Shown here: positions 19,825 to 28,556 of the stretch, piece by piece | Numbering within the stretch: the stretch's first letter is position 1 | Layout: every line of letters begins with the position of its first letter | Source: Chthonomonadia bacterium | GTDB lineage: Bacteria; Armatimonadota; HRBIN16 | DNA length: 64,000 bases | NCBI GenBank assembly: GCA_013314755.1 | Contig: JABUFA010000002.1 | Location: 124,001-188,000 of the forward strand | Reading direction: 5' to 3' | Notes under the pieces: model-generated | The model's input: the letters and a program-made list of their open reading frames with translations, nothing else | Told to the model about the DNA's origin: nothing | Database searches by the model: none | Made by a program: the position numbers and the translations under genes

Positions 19825-19849
19825 GAGGGCACGCCCGGCGCGTGCCCTC
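19825..19849. terminator. GC-rich hairpin between convergent genes
   Basis: GAGGGCACGC-CCGGC-GCGTGCCCTC is a perfect 10-bp stem with a 5-nt loop between the dehydrogenase stop and the stop of the minus-strand gene. It could terminate both transcripts, although no long U tract follows. Confidence 0.55.
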
Positions 19850-20826
19850 TATTCCAACTCCTGTTCCAGCGCGCCGTCCAGCACTACCGTCACGCCCATC
19901 TCTCGCGCTGACTGATGGGCATTGGGGTCGATACCCTCGCCAGCAACTACGGGTACAGCAAGCAGTCCCGCCTTACTCAACGTCTGCGCGCGGCGCGCCG
20001 CCCGCTGAACATCCTTCATCCCAACGCCCCATGACGCTTCTACCACAAGATAGACCTCCTGTCCATCGTCGCGGCGTCGCCCACGCACGATAACGTCCGC
20101 TTGCAGTAAGTCAGCCACCTCATGTGGCGTCAGTGTGCCCTGCTCCTCCAGGTCATCCAGCATCGCGCTGATTTCTTCAGGTGGCAGTGCCCGAATCCGC
20201 TTCAGAAGCTTGCTGAAATAGGCATGAGCGCGGGTAAAGTACTTCTGCTCGTGGTAGAACTTCTTCAGCTGGGCAATGTCATCCGCCATCCTTTGCTGGC
20301 TCATCGCCAGTTTCTGTACATTGGCGGTCAGTTCGTCCACCCGTTGGGTTAAATCACTCACCAGCTGCGTTAATTCGTCTACCCGAGCGGTCAACTGGTC
20401 TACCCGCAGGGTCAGTTCGTCCATCCGTCGGGTTAAATCAATTACCAGCTGCGTTAATTCGTCTACCCGAGCGGTCAACTGGTCTACCCGCAGGGTCAGC
20501 TGCTCTAGCTTCTGGGCGAGCTGATCTACTCGCTCCGTGAGCTGGTTAAGTCGCAGAGCGAGATCGTCTATCCGAAGGGTCAGTTGTTCTACGCGCTGGG
20601 TCAGCTGTGAGAGATGAACGGCCTGCTGGCGCACCTCCTGGGTGAGTTCGCGCACCAGTTCAGGCAAGGTGAGCAGCTCCTCGCTGAGCAACATGCGCCG
20701 AAGCTCGACACGCCACTCGGGATGCTGTTGCAGCAGGTCCAGTAGGTCACGAAAATCTCGCAGTGTGAAAGCCATCTCCAGTACCTCATCAACACTGTGC
20801 GTCTCTATTTTACCACTTTTGTCCAC
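19849..20826 (-). CDS. Heptad-repeat coiled-coil protein with PD-(D/E)XK-like C-terminus
   Basis: The 325-residue frame starts at a GTG (20826) with a weak ribosome site; the start is uncertain and a later ATG is possible. Residues about 60-185 are an almost pure heptad array (LTLRVDQLTARVDELTQLV and variants) predicted to form a long coiled coil. Residues about 190-230 link to a C-terminal domain with ADVIVRGRRRDDGQEVYLVVEAS followed by KDVQRAARRAQ. Its Asp and Glu plus downstream helix look like a degenerate PD-(D/E)XK nuclease core, as in DUF3782-like proteins. The coiled coil is encoded by near-identical 69-nt repeats 84 nt apart. Function is unknown; it has no cotranscribed partner. Confidence 0.75.
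   Translation of the reverse strand: MDKSGKIETHSVDEVLEMAFTLRDFRDLLDLLQQHPEWRVELRRMLLSEELLTLPELVRELTQEVRQQAVHLSQLTQRVEQLTLRIDDLALRLNQLTERVDQLAQKLEQLTLRVDQLTARVDELTQLVIDLTRRMDELTLRVDQLTARVDELTQLVSDLTQRVDELTANVQKLAMSQQRMADDIAQLKKFYHEQKYFTRAHAYFSKLLKRIRALPPEEISAMLDDLEEQGTLTPHEVADLLQADVIVRGRRRDDGQEVYLVVEASWGVGMKDVQRAARRAQTLSKAGLLAVPVVAGEGIDPNAHQSAREMGVTVVLDGALEQELE
20346..20498 (-). repeat. Internal 84-nt-period repeat in the coiled-coil gene
   Basis: A block of about 69 nt at 20346-20414 recurs at 20430-20498 with one or two differences. The 84-nt shift equals 28 residues, exactly four heptads, so copy-number change would keep both frame and coiled-coil register. Confidence 0.85.
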
Positions 20827-20899
20827 CTTCGCAAAGGGCAGGAGAACCCCATCCCCTCGCGAACAGAATCCCTGAAAATCACCTGCCGGAGGTAACGGA

Positions 20900-22129
20900 A
20901 TGGAACAGATAAACGATGACCGCGAGCGTCGCCTGCAGTGGTTCCGCGCGGCGCGATTCGGGATGTTTATTCACTGGGGCTTGTATTCGCAGCTGGGCAG
21001 GCACGAGTGGGTGATGAACCGCGAGCGCATCCCCGTTGAGGAGTATGAGAAGCTCGCCGACACCTGGAACCCCAAACCCTACCCCGCTCGCTGGTGGGCG
21101 CGTCTGGCGAAGCTGGCAGGGATGCGCTACATGGTCATGACCACCAAACATCACGAGGGTTTCTGCCTGTTCAACACCCAGTACACCGATTACAACGCGG
21201 TGAAGCGGGGCCCCAAGCGTGACCTGGTGGCGGAATACGTGGAGGCGGCGCGTGCGGAGGGACTGCGCGTGGGCTTCTACTACTCGTTGATGGACTGGCA
21301 TCACCCCGACGGCGCACGCTGTAAGCACGACGAGGCTGCTCGCAAGCGGTTTGTGGAGTTTACGCACGGTGTGGTGCGCGAGCTGATGACCAACTACGGC
21401 AAGATTGACATCATGTGGTACGACGTCAACTGGCCCCTTACCCCGGAAGAGTGGGAAGCGGAGAAGATGAACCGCATGGTGCGCGAACTTCAGCCGGATA
21501 TCATCATCAACAACCGCTCCGGTCTCCCCGAGGACTTCGGCACGCCGGAACAGCATATCACTCCCGAAAAGGGCGGGCGCATGTGGGAGGCGTGCATGAC
21601 CTTTAACGAAAGCTGGGGCTACACGCCGATTGACAACCGCTGGAAGGACGCCTGGCAGATTGTGTCCATGCTCAGGCAGGTCGCGGCGGGCGGAGGCAAC
21701 CTGCTGTTGAACATCGGTCCCGCACCCGACGGCAGTGTGCCCGAAGTGTGCGAGCAGGAGCTGCTGAAGGTGGGCAAATGGCTGCAGGAATACGGTCCGT
21801 CGGTATACGATGCCACCGACCCCATGCAGCAGGAGTGGATGATTACCGGGGCATTCACCCGCAAGGGGCAAACGCTGTACTACCACTGCAACCGCTGGCC
21901 TGGCAGTGAACTGGCAATCGGTGGCTTGCAGTGCAAGGTGCTGAGCGCACGGCTGATGAACGGTCCGGAGGTCGCCTTCACGCAGACCGAAAACCGCCTG
22001 GTGCTCAAGGGGTTGCCAGAAACCGCCCCGAACCCGCTGTGCACCGTGATCGAACTGCAGGTGGAGGGCGAACCCAAACAGGTTCTGGGTGCAGGGTATG
22101 TGCTGATAGAGAACGACCCGTGGCGATAG
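20900..22129 (+). CDS. GH29 alpha-L-fucosidase
   Basis: The protein has 409 residues; CCGGAGGTAACGG precedes the ATG. It begins directly with the catalytic barrel (WFRAARFGMFIHWGLYSQLG at about 14) and has no signal peptide, so it is probably cytoplasmic. Family hallmarks include YMVMTTKHHEGFCLFNT, VGFYYSLMDWHHPDG and the nucleophile region DIMWYDVNW (about 170-178), where Asp of WYD is the expected nucleophile. The later GGGNLLLNIGPAPDGSVP also matches. GH29 enzymes release terminal alpha-L-fucose with retention. A small C-terminal beta domain follows. It reads divergently from the coiled-coil gene and ends in a strong hairpin. Confidence 0.93.
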   Translation: MEQINDDRERRLQWFRAARFGMFIHWGLYSQLGRHEWVMNRERIPVEEYEKLADTWNPKPYPARWWARLAKLAGMRYMVMTTKHHEGFCLFNTQYTDYNAVKRGPKRDLVAEYVEAARAEGLRVGFYYSLMDWHHPDGARCKHDEAARKRFVEFTHGVVRELMTNYGKIDIMWYDVNWPLTPEEWEAEKMNRMVRELQPDIIINNRSGLPEDFGTPEQHITPEKGGRMWEACMTFNESWGYTPIDNRWKDAWQIVSMLRQVAAGGGNLLLNIGPAPDGSVPEVCEQELLKVGKWLQEYGPSVYDATDPMQQEWMITGAFTRKGQTLYYHCNRWPGSELAIGGLQCKVLSARLMNGPEVAFTQTENRLVLKGLPETAPNPLCTVIELQVEGEPKQVLGAGYVLIENDPWR

Positions 22130-22135
22130 GTAGCT

Positions 22136-22161
22136 GGGGGTAGCCTGGTCAGGCTACCCCC
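22136..22161 (+). terminator. Perfect hairpin after the fucosidase gene
   Basis: GGGGGTAGCCT-GGTC-AGGCTACCCCC is an 11-bp perfect stem just after the fucosidase stop. The following CTTCCTCAG is only weakly U-rich. It is one of several similar compact palindromes in this window. Confidence 0.6.
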
Positions 22162-22221
22162 CTTCCTCAGGGACGGTACGACAGTAAGTCACACAGATAA
22201 CCTTCACAGGAGGAGTACAAA

Positions 22222-23307
22222 GTGCAGGAACTGACCAGTGTGGAACGCATCACGAATATCCTGAAACGCCAGCCTGTAGACCGCATCGGAGTGTTCGAGC
22301 ACTTCTGGGGCGACACCTATCGGAGCTGGCTGGAAGGCGGCTACATTCGCGAGGGCGAGAACCTCGCCGACCATTTTGGCTATGACCTGGAGCTGTGCTG
22401 GCCTTTTAACATGGTGGCGGACCTGGACTACGTGCCCGAGGTGGTGGAAGAGACGGAAGAAACCATCCTGGTGCGCGATGGCAATGGAGCACTCCTGCGA
22501 CGCCACAAATTGCATGACTCCACCCCCGAACACGTGGACTTTCTGGTGAAAGACCGCCGCGCCTGGCTGGAGCATATCAAACCCAAACTCACTCCCGACC
22601 GTCGGCGCATTAACTTCGAGGCATATCGCAACACTCGCCGCTATGCACGGGAAAAACAGCGGTTCTTCTGCTGGTCGGGCGTGAACGTGTTCGAACTGAT
22701 GCATCCCGTGTGCGGGCACGAGTATATGCTGATGGGCATGATCGACGACCCCGACTGGGTACGCGATATGGTGAACACCTACGCCGAGCTGACCATTAAC
22801 CTCATGGAGATACTCTTCGCCGAGGAGGGCCTGCCCGACGGCATCTGGTTCTACGAGGACATGGGCTTCAAGGGGCGTCCGTTCATGTCGCCCGCGATGT
22901 ACAAAGAGATTGTCCAGCCGGGACACATTCGCACCATTCAGTACGCCAAAAGCCTTGGATTGCCGGTGATTATGCACTCGTGCGGATATGTGGAGCCGCT
23001 GGTTCCGGGCATGATTGAGGCGGGCATCGACTGTTTGCAGGTGATCGAGGTCAAGGCGGGCATGGACCTGGTGCGCCTGTATCGTAACTTTGGCGACCGG
23101 CTATCATTCATGGGGGGCATTGACGTGCGCGTGCTTTACTCCAACGACCGGCGCCGGATTGACGAGGAGCTGGAGTCCAAAATCCCGATAGTCAAGGGGA
23201 ACTACGGCTACGTCCTTCACAGCGACCACTCCATCCCCAACACGGTGCACTACGAGACCTACCGCTACTTTGTGCAGCGCGGCCTGGAGCTGGGAAGGTA
23301 TGGGTAG
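22222..23307 (+). CDS. Uroporphyrinogen-decarboxylase (URO-D) superfamily protein
   Basis: The protein has 361 residues from GTG 22222, with AGGAGGAG upstream. It has the URO-D/MtaA barrel pattern: start ELTSVERITNILKRQPVDRIGVFEHFWG, SPAMYKEIVQPGHIRTIQYAKSLG, and the His-Ser-Cys-Gly motif LPVIMHSCGYVEPLVPGMIEAG. The His and Cys there suit zinc/thiolate methyl transfer rather than heme synthesis. Such proteins are frequent in sugar-rich gene sets of this kind of bacterium, with unknown substrates. True HemE motifs for uroporphyrinogen binding (the N-terminal RQAGR) are absent, so a heme role is unlikely. Confidence 0.85.
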   Translation: MQELTSVERITNILKRQPVDRIGVFEHFWGDTYRSWLEGGYIREGENLADHFGYDLELCWPFNMVADLDYVPEVVEETEETILVRDGNGALLRRHKLHDSTPEHVDFLVKDRRAWLEHIKPKLTPDRRRINFEAYRNTRRYAREKQRFFCWSGVNVFELMHPVCGHEYMLMGMIDDPDWVRDMVNTYAELTINLMEILFAEEGLPDGIWFYEDMGFKGRPFMSPAMYKEIVQPGHIRTIQYAKSLGLPVIMHSCGYVEPLVPGMIEAGIDCLQVIEVKAGMDLVRLYRNFGDRLSFMGGIDVRVLYSNDRRRIDEELESKIPIVKGNYGYVLHSDHSIPNTVHYETYRYFVQRGLELGRYG

Positions 23308-23388
23308 GATAGAAAGGCAGAACGTGGAGGCTTTCGTTTAGTTGTCGCGTTATAGAGTTATTCTGCAGTAATGATATTATCGTGTCTG

Positions 23389-23417
23389 TTGACACTTTAC
23401 AGACCCCATGCTATAAT
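23389..23417 (+). promoter_or_regulatory. Perfect-consensus sigma-70 promoter of the helicase gene
   Basis: TTGACA (23389-23394), exactly 17 nt, then TATAAT (23412-23417), about 50 nt upstream of the helicase ATG. Both hexamers match the consensus at all six positions, the only such promoter with ideal spacing in the window. Confidence 0.85.
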
Positions 23418-23467
23418 GGCGGTGAAATTGCCACAACCATCAGTATGCTCGGAGAGGTGTTGCAGAC

Positions 23468-26400
23468 ATGCAAGATATTGTCCTGCAAAGATATGAGAAC
23501 GCCCGCAAGTCGCTTGTTGACCTGAGTTTGCGTAATCGCTTCTTAAACTATCGTATAAACAACAAAAGAGGGCTTCGATTTGTATCGCCATCGGCTAGAG
23601 AAATCTACAATACTCTGGTTATCCAACACGCGAAGGTCAGCCTCGCACCAGAACCCGGGGATGGCGAAGAAGCGTTAGAGGTAGAACACAGGGACGATAG
23701 ATCTCACGTAGTGTATGTTTCCGAACGAAAGGAAACTATAGATGAAAAGATTCTCGAGCTATGGCGCGAGTCGCGCTCGATTCAAGATGAGCGAGGGCTA
23801 AACCTTCTGTTTGTCGCTATAGGATTCCTGAAGTGGTACGAGGCTGACAGTACCGAAAAAGCACTGTACGCACCCTTGATCCTCGTTCCCGTGTTGATTG
23901 AGAGAGCAAAAGACCGCAAGTTCTACCTGATGTATGAAGATACAGAGGTAGTCACTAACCTCTCGCTGGGCGAAAAGATGAAAGAGTTTGGCATTTCACT
24001 ACCAGACACAGGCGACGACGAGGATTTGGATGTAGAAGAGTACTTCAAGCAGCTGGAACAGCGTCGGCAGGAACGGTGGGAAGTTTGCAGCGAGATGGTC
24101 GTTCTTAACCTGTTTGATTACACAAAGTATGTGATGTATAAAGATTTAGACCCTGACAATTGGCAAATTGGTCAACATGCTGTCCTTAACTCTCTACTCT
24201 CTGGAGAGTGCCTCTTCGAATCTGCCGATAGCATCCCAGACGACAATATTGACAAGGTGCGTCCGGTAGAAAACGCATTAGAGGTCTACGATGCTGATTC
24301 TTCACAGGTATCAGCCATCCTGCGTGCAAAAAATGCACCGTTAACAGTTATCCAAGGTCCTCCAGGCACTGGCAAGTCGCAGACAATAACGAACATTATC
24401 GCCGAAGCCGTATACGAGGGCAAAAAGGTACTGTTCGTTTCGGAAAAGCGTGCAGCGCTGGAGGTGGTATGGAGGCGTTTGAACGAGGCTGATTTATCGC
24501 CGATCTGCCTCGAACTGCACAGTAGCAAGTCACACAAGGCAGGGTTTTATGCGGAACTAAAGAGCACCTGGCAGGAGGGTCCCAAAAAGCGCGCGATACA
24601 AGAAAGCATTCTTAGAGAGATCGAACAGAAGCGTGAGTATCTCAACAGCTATTGTAATGCACTGCACACGCCGGTAGGTAAATACGGAGTAACTCCCTTT
24701 CAATGCATCGCGGAACTGTGCAGAATCGGTGCAGAGCGGGGAAAGTTTCGCCCCGAAGATTTCCAGGTAATGAAGGAATGGACAAAGGAGGACTTTGAGA
24801 AAGCATCCAGCCTCGTTGAGAAGCTGCAGTTACATGTTGCGCGATATGGTCTGCCATCTCGGAATCCCTTTTGGGGCAGTCAGGTTCAGAATGTTACTTA
24901 CGAACGCTGGCACACGGTTCGAGAGGCTGTGGCATCTGCGCTGCGGGCTGCGAACCATGCTAAACAGGCTTTTGAGGGGCTTCCGGAAAGTTTGGGCAAC
25001 GATCTGTTGCAAGCCGTGCGCTCTAATATTACGGTGTGGAGACACGAGATTCAGCAGATAAGGGAAGCATTTTTTACTTACCACACTCGCTGGTACCGTA
25101 GTTTCATATCTCGCTACCGCAGGTGCGAAAAGCTGCTACGAGACCTCATAGGCAAAAAACTGTATGAACAGATTCGCGAGCCCGCGTTTAAGAAAGACAT
25201 TTTAGATACACTAAACACCATACAGGCGGTCGTGGAGGCAGATAAAGAGCTAGAGCATCTGCTGGTGAATGTCTTGGAGGCGCAAGAACTATGGAAAAAT
25301 TGGCGAAACCAACCTTTACAAGATCAGATAGCACAGCTTGAACAATGGAATAGTATGGAGAGCGACAAACCACTACAGGATCTGGCGCGCTTCAATCGGC
25401 TGCGGCAAGAAGCAAAAAATCTGGGTATCGCCGACTTTGCAGAATACGCAGCCAAATGGGATGAGGCAGACAAGGATTTGTTACAATACTTTCAGCAGGT
25501 ATGGTACGAGAGCATATTGCAGGAAGCTATACACAACGAGCCTCTCCTGATGGATTTTGACCCGTTAGAGCACGAGCGGATCATAAAACAATTTCAAGAA
25601 CTCGATCAAACACTGCTTCGAATCAACAGACTGCGAGTGGCTCTAAGACATGCAGAGAACCTGCCCATGATGCAAACGTTTGGGAATATCAGTAAACTCC
25701 GTCATGAATTCGCCAAAAAACAGAGACACAAACCAATTCGTCGCATCATGCAAGAAGCGGGAGATGCCGTGCTGGCTATCAAACCTGTTTTTCTGATGTC
25801 ACCTCTCTCTGTCGCCGTTTACCTGCCTCCCAATTCAGTAACTTTCGACATAGTCATCTTTGATGAAGCGAGTCAGGTCAAGCCAGCGGACGCTTTTGGA
25901 GCAATATTGCGCGCCAAACAGGTAGTTATCGTTGGCGACGATAAACAACTTCCCCCCACTACCTTCTTTGAGAGAATGACCACAGATGAAGATTTCTCCG
26001 ATGAAGAGGAGGAAACCGATGTGGTTTCCGACATAGAAAGTATTCTCGATCTCGCGTACTCGGTTGTTCCCAAGCCCCATCAACTGAGGTGGCACTACCG
26101 CAGTAAGCATCATTCACTCATAGAGTGTTCGAATCGTCTGTACTACAACGATAGTCTTGTCATCCCACCGCATCCAGACCAGAAACCTCAGGATGTCGGC
26201 GTGGTATTTCATTACCTACCCGATGGCATATACGACCGAGGCAGAACCAGAACGAACCAACGAGAGGCTGAAGCTGTTGTAGATGCCATCATTCAGCACA
26301 TTGAAAATCACCCTGATCTATCGCTGGGGGTAGCAGCATTCAGCATGGCACAACAGAGAGCCATTGAAGATATGCTGGAACAGAGAAGACGGGATGCCCT

Positions 26401-27778
26401 GATAGACGCGCAGCTAGCTAATTTTGATAAAATCCACGCAAACGAGCCTTTGTTCATCAAGAATCTGGAAACGGTTCAGGGCGATGAGCGCGACGTTATC
26501 TTTATCAGTATTGGTTACGGCAAGGACAAGGACGGTCATGTTTCCATGAATTTCGGTCCATTGAACAAGGAGGGCGGAGAGCGACGGCTCAACGTCCTGA
26601 TCTCACGCGCGAGACACCGCTGTGAGGTTTTCAGCAGTATCAGGCATACCGATATACGAACTGACGCCAATAGTCCGAAGGGAGTTATTCACCTTAAGAA
26701 CTACCTTAAGTTCGCAGAGACTGGAGAGATAGAAATACCCCCTGCTGTCGAGAAAGATCCCATGTCGCCGTTCGAGGAGGAGGTGATCAAGGTTCTGCAG
26801 TCTTGGAATTACGAGGTGCATCCACAGGTAGGATGTGCAGGGTTTTACATAGATATCGGCGTCGTTAATCCTCAAAAACCCGGAGAGTACATTCTTGGTA
26901 TAGAATGCGACGGATCTCAATACCATTCTTCACGATCTGCCCGAGACCGCGACCGATTGAGGCAGCAGATACTGGAACAACGAGGCTGGCGCATCTACCG
27001 AATATGGAGTACTAGCTGGTACAGGCAGAAACAGGATGAGATGCGCCGCCTCTGGCAGGCACTGCAAGAGGCTCAAAATAAACCAGTCAACGGTGGCCCT
27101 CCTGAAGCCACCTGCGAGTCCTCCACTCAAAATATCGACCACACTGACGCTGAAGAGCCTGAATCAGCACGAGAAGACCTTACCGGTGGAAGCCAAACAA
27201 ATACGGCTGTGCCGCCTCATGAGATACTACCGCGTTACAATTACGCGCAAATATCACAAAAACCTAAACTGGCGCAGTGGTTGCAAGATGGTTATAGTAG
27301 CGCGATGTTGTCAACCGTTGTGGTTGAGATAGCCAAGGTCGAAGCACCTGTACACATCGAGGAGGTTATTACAAGGATACGTTCCGCCGCAGGGTTCAAA
27401 CGGACAGGCGCGCGAATACGCGAGAGCATACTGGACGCGGTGAAGTATGCAGAACGGGCAAAAAAGATTATGGTCGATGGCAATTTCATCTGGACAGTTC
27501 CAAAACAAAAACCTGTTCCACGCAATCGCTCCAATGTACCGGATGCTTCGCGCAAAGCAGAATACATCCATCCTGAAGAGATACGAGAAGCTGCTTTGCA
27601 AGTCGTGAGAACTGCGTTTGGCATCGATGAGGCTGAATTGAGAGACGAGCTGTTTAGATTCTTCGGCTTCAAGCAAGTGAACGACGAGATGAGAAAACGG
27701 AGCCAAGAGGCTATTGATGCATTGTGCCAGCAGAAACGGCTGTCGCGAGATCAGAATGGCACGCTCAAAATACTCTGA
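23468..27778 (+). CDS. DUF4011-SF1 helicase-PD-(D/E)XK nuclease-DUF3320 protein (putative defence protein)
   Basis: The protein has 1436 residues; GGAGAGGTG precedes the ATG. In order: N-terminal DUF4011-like region (SLVDLSLRNRFLNYR at about 15); superfamily-1 helicase with Walker A GPPGTGKSQTITN (about 296); a long coiled/helical insertion; Walker B IFDEASQVKPADAFGA (about 797) with VIVGDDKQLPPT; ETVQGDERDVIFISIGYG (about 1000) and NVLISRARH. A Vsr/DUF559-like PD-(D/E)XK nuclease follows (about 1095-1180; FYIDIGVVNP, GIECDGSQYHSS, RGWRIYRIWSTSW), then a DUF3320 domain (about 1290-1340). Proteins of this architecture are recurrent in defence islands. Base composition is visibly more AT-rich and codon use differs from its neighbours, suggesting transfer. 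It is a stand-alone gene whose last bases overlap the convergent trpC end. Confidence 0.88.
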   Translation: MQDIVLQRYENARKSLVDLSLRNRFLNYRINNKRGLRFVSPSAREIYNTLVIQHAKVSLAPEPGDGEEALEVEHRDDRSHVVYVSERKETIDEKILELWRESRSIQDERGLNLLFVAIGFLKWYEADSTEKALYAPLILVPVLIERAKDRKFYLMYEDTEVVTNLSLGEKMKEFGISLPDTGDDEDLDVEEYFKQLEQRRQERWEVCSEMVVLNLFDYTKYVMYKDLDPDNWQIGQHAVLNSLLSGECLFESADSIPDDNIDKVRPVENALEVYDADSSQVSAILRAKNAPLTVIQGPPGTGKSQTITNIIAEAVYEGKKVLFVSEKRAALEVVWRRLNEADLSPICLELHSSKSHKAGFYAELKSTWQEGPKKRAIQESILREIEQKREYLNSYCNALHTPVGKYGVTPFQCIAELCRIGAERGKFRPEDFQVMKEWTKEDFEKASSLVEKLQLHVARYGLPSRNPFWGSQVQNVTYERWHTVREAVASALRAANHAKQAFEGLPESLGNDLLQAVRSNITVWRHEIQQIREAFFTYHTRWYRSFISRYRRCEKLLRDLIGKKLYEQIREPAFKKDILDTLNTIQAVVEADKELEHLLVNVLEAQELWKNWRNQPLQDQIAQLEQWNSMESDKPLQDLARFNRLRQEAKNLGIADFAEYAAKWDEADKDLLQYFQQVWYESILQEAIHNEPLLMDFDPLEHERIIKQFQELDQTLLRINRLRVALRHAENLPMMQTFGNISKLRHEFAKKQRHKPIRRIMQEAGDAVLAIKPVFLMSPLSVAVYLPPNSVTFDIVIFDEASQVKPADAFGAILRAKQVVIVGDDKQLPPTTFFERMTTDEDFSDEEEETDVVSDIESILDLAYSVVPKPHQLRWHYRSKHHSLIECSNRLYYNDSLVIPPHPDQKPQDVGVVFHYLPDGIYDRGRTRTNQREAEAVVDAIIQHIENHPDLSLGVAAFSMAQQRAIEDMLEQRRRDALIDAQLANFDKIHANEPLFIKNLETVQGDERDVIFISIGYGKDKDGHVSMNFGPLNKEGGERRLNVLISRARHRCEVFSSIRHTDIRTDANSPKGVIHLKNYLKFAETGEIEIPPAVEKDPMSPFEEEVIKVLQSWNYEVHPQVGCAGFYIDIGVVNPQKPGEYILGIECDGSQYHSSRSARDRDRLRQQILEQRGWRIYRIWSTSWYRQKQDEMRRLWQALQEAQNKPVNGGPPEATCESSTQNIDHTDAEEPESAREDLTGGSQTNTAVPPHEILPRYNYAQISQKPKLAQWLQDGYSSAMLSTVVVEIAKVEAPVHIEEVITRIRSAAGFKRTGARIRESILDAVKYAERAKKIMVDGNFIWTVPKQKPVPRNRSNVPDASRKAEYIHPEEIREAALQVVRTAFGIDEAELRDELFRFFGFKQVNDEMRKRSQEAIDALCQQKRLSRDQNGTLKIL

Positions 27779-28556
27779 CCCCCGCCATTTCCCTCAGCCG
27801 GGCGCCGACGTCCTCTGCTCGCATCAGCGATTCGCCCACTAAGACAGCATGGGCGCCGGCGCGGGCGACACGGCGAACATCCTCGGCGTTTTCAATCCCG
27901 CTCTCGCTGACGCACACGCAGTCGGACGGCACCAGCGGCGCCAGCCGCTCGGTCACCTCTAAGGTGGTGTGGAAGGTGCTGAGGTCGCGGTTGTTGATGC
28001 CGATGACGGTTGCGCCCGCCCGAAGCGCACGCCGGAGATCCTCTTCCGTGTGCACCTCCACCAGCGCGTCCATGTCCAGCTCGCGCGTGTAAGCCAGCAG
28101 GTCTGCCAGCGGTTCGTCCTCCAGCGCGGCCACAATCAGCAACACCGCATCCGCGCCCGCCACGCGCGCCTCCAGCACCTGATACCGGCTGATGAGAAAG
28201 TCCTTGCGCAGTACGGGCACAGGCACGCGCTGGCGAATCGCCCGCAGGTAGTCCAGATGCCCATGAAAGAAGCGTTGGTCCGTCAGCACGCTAATCGCGC
28301 TGGCGCCGTTCCGGGCGTACACCTCGGCGATATGCAGGGGGTCAAATTGCTCGCGGATAACGCCTTTGGAGGGCGACGCCTTCTTCACCTCGGCAATCAC
28401 CGCCACACAGCCGTCCTCGCGCTTCAGAGCCTGCGCGAACGGGCGTACCGCGGGCGCGGTGGGCAGCTGAGATTCCAACTCAGCAAACGGCGTTCGCGCC
28501 TGCGCCTCGGCAACCTCCCTCCGCTTGTGCTCCAGGATTTGGGCGAGTATGCTCAC
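27765..28556 (-). CDS. trpC: Indole-3-glycerol phosphate synthase
   Basis: The protein has 263 residues. It closes the ring of CdRP to indole-3-glycerol phosphate, the fourth step of tryptophan synthesis. The beta/alpha barrel motifs are all visible: VIAEVKKASPSKG (catalytic Glu/Lys), SVLTDQRFFHG, VLRKDFL, ALVEVHTEEDL, GINNRDLSTF and VSESGI. The start overlaps the trpD stop as ATGA. The last codons (RVF, stop at 27765) overlap the 3' end of the convergent helicase gene by 14 nt. Confidence 0.96.
   Translation of the reverse strand: MSILAQILEHKRREVAEAQARTPFAELESQLPTAPAVRPFAQALKREDGCVAVIAEVKKASPSKGVIREQFDPLHIAEVYARNGASAISVLTDQRFFHGHLDYLRAIRQRVPVPVLRKDFLISRYQVLEARVAGADAVLLIVAALEDEPLADLLAYTRELDMDALVEVHTEEDLRRALRAGATVIGINNRDLSTFHTTLEVTERLAPLVPSDCVCVSESGIENAEDVRRVARAGAHAVLVGESLMRAEDVGARLREMAGVRVF

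Noticed and set aside
20346-20498. CRISPR-like or satellite repeat
   Set aside because: The repeats are in frame, encode heptads and have no unique spacers of constant size.
22222-23307. HemE for heme synthesis
   Set aside because: The N-terminal substrate motif of true HemE is missing; the His-Ser-Cys-Gly motif fits the methyltransferase-like branch of the superfamily.
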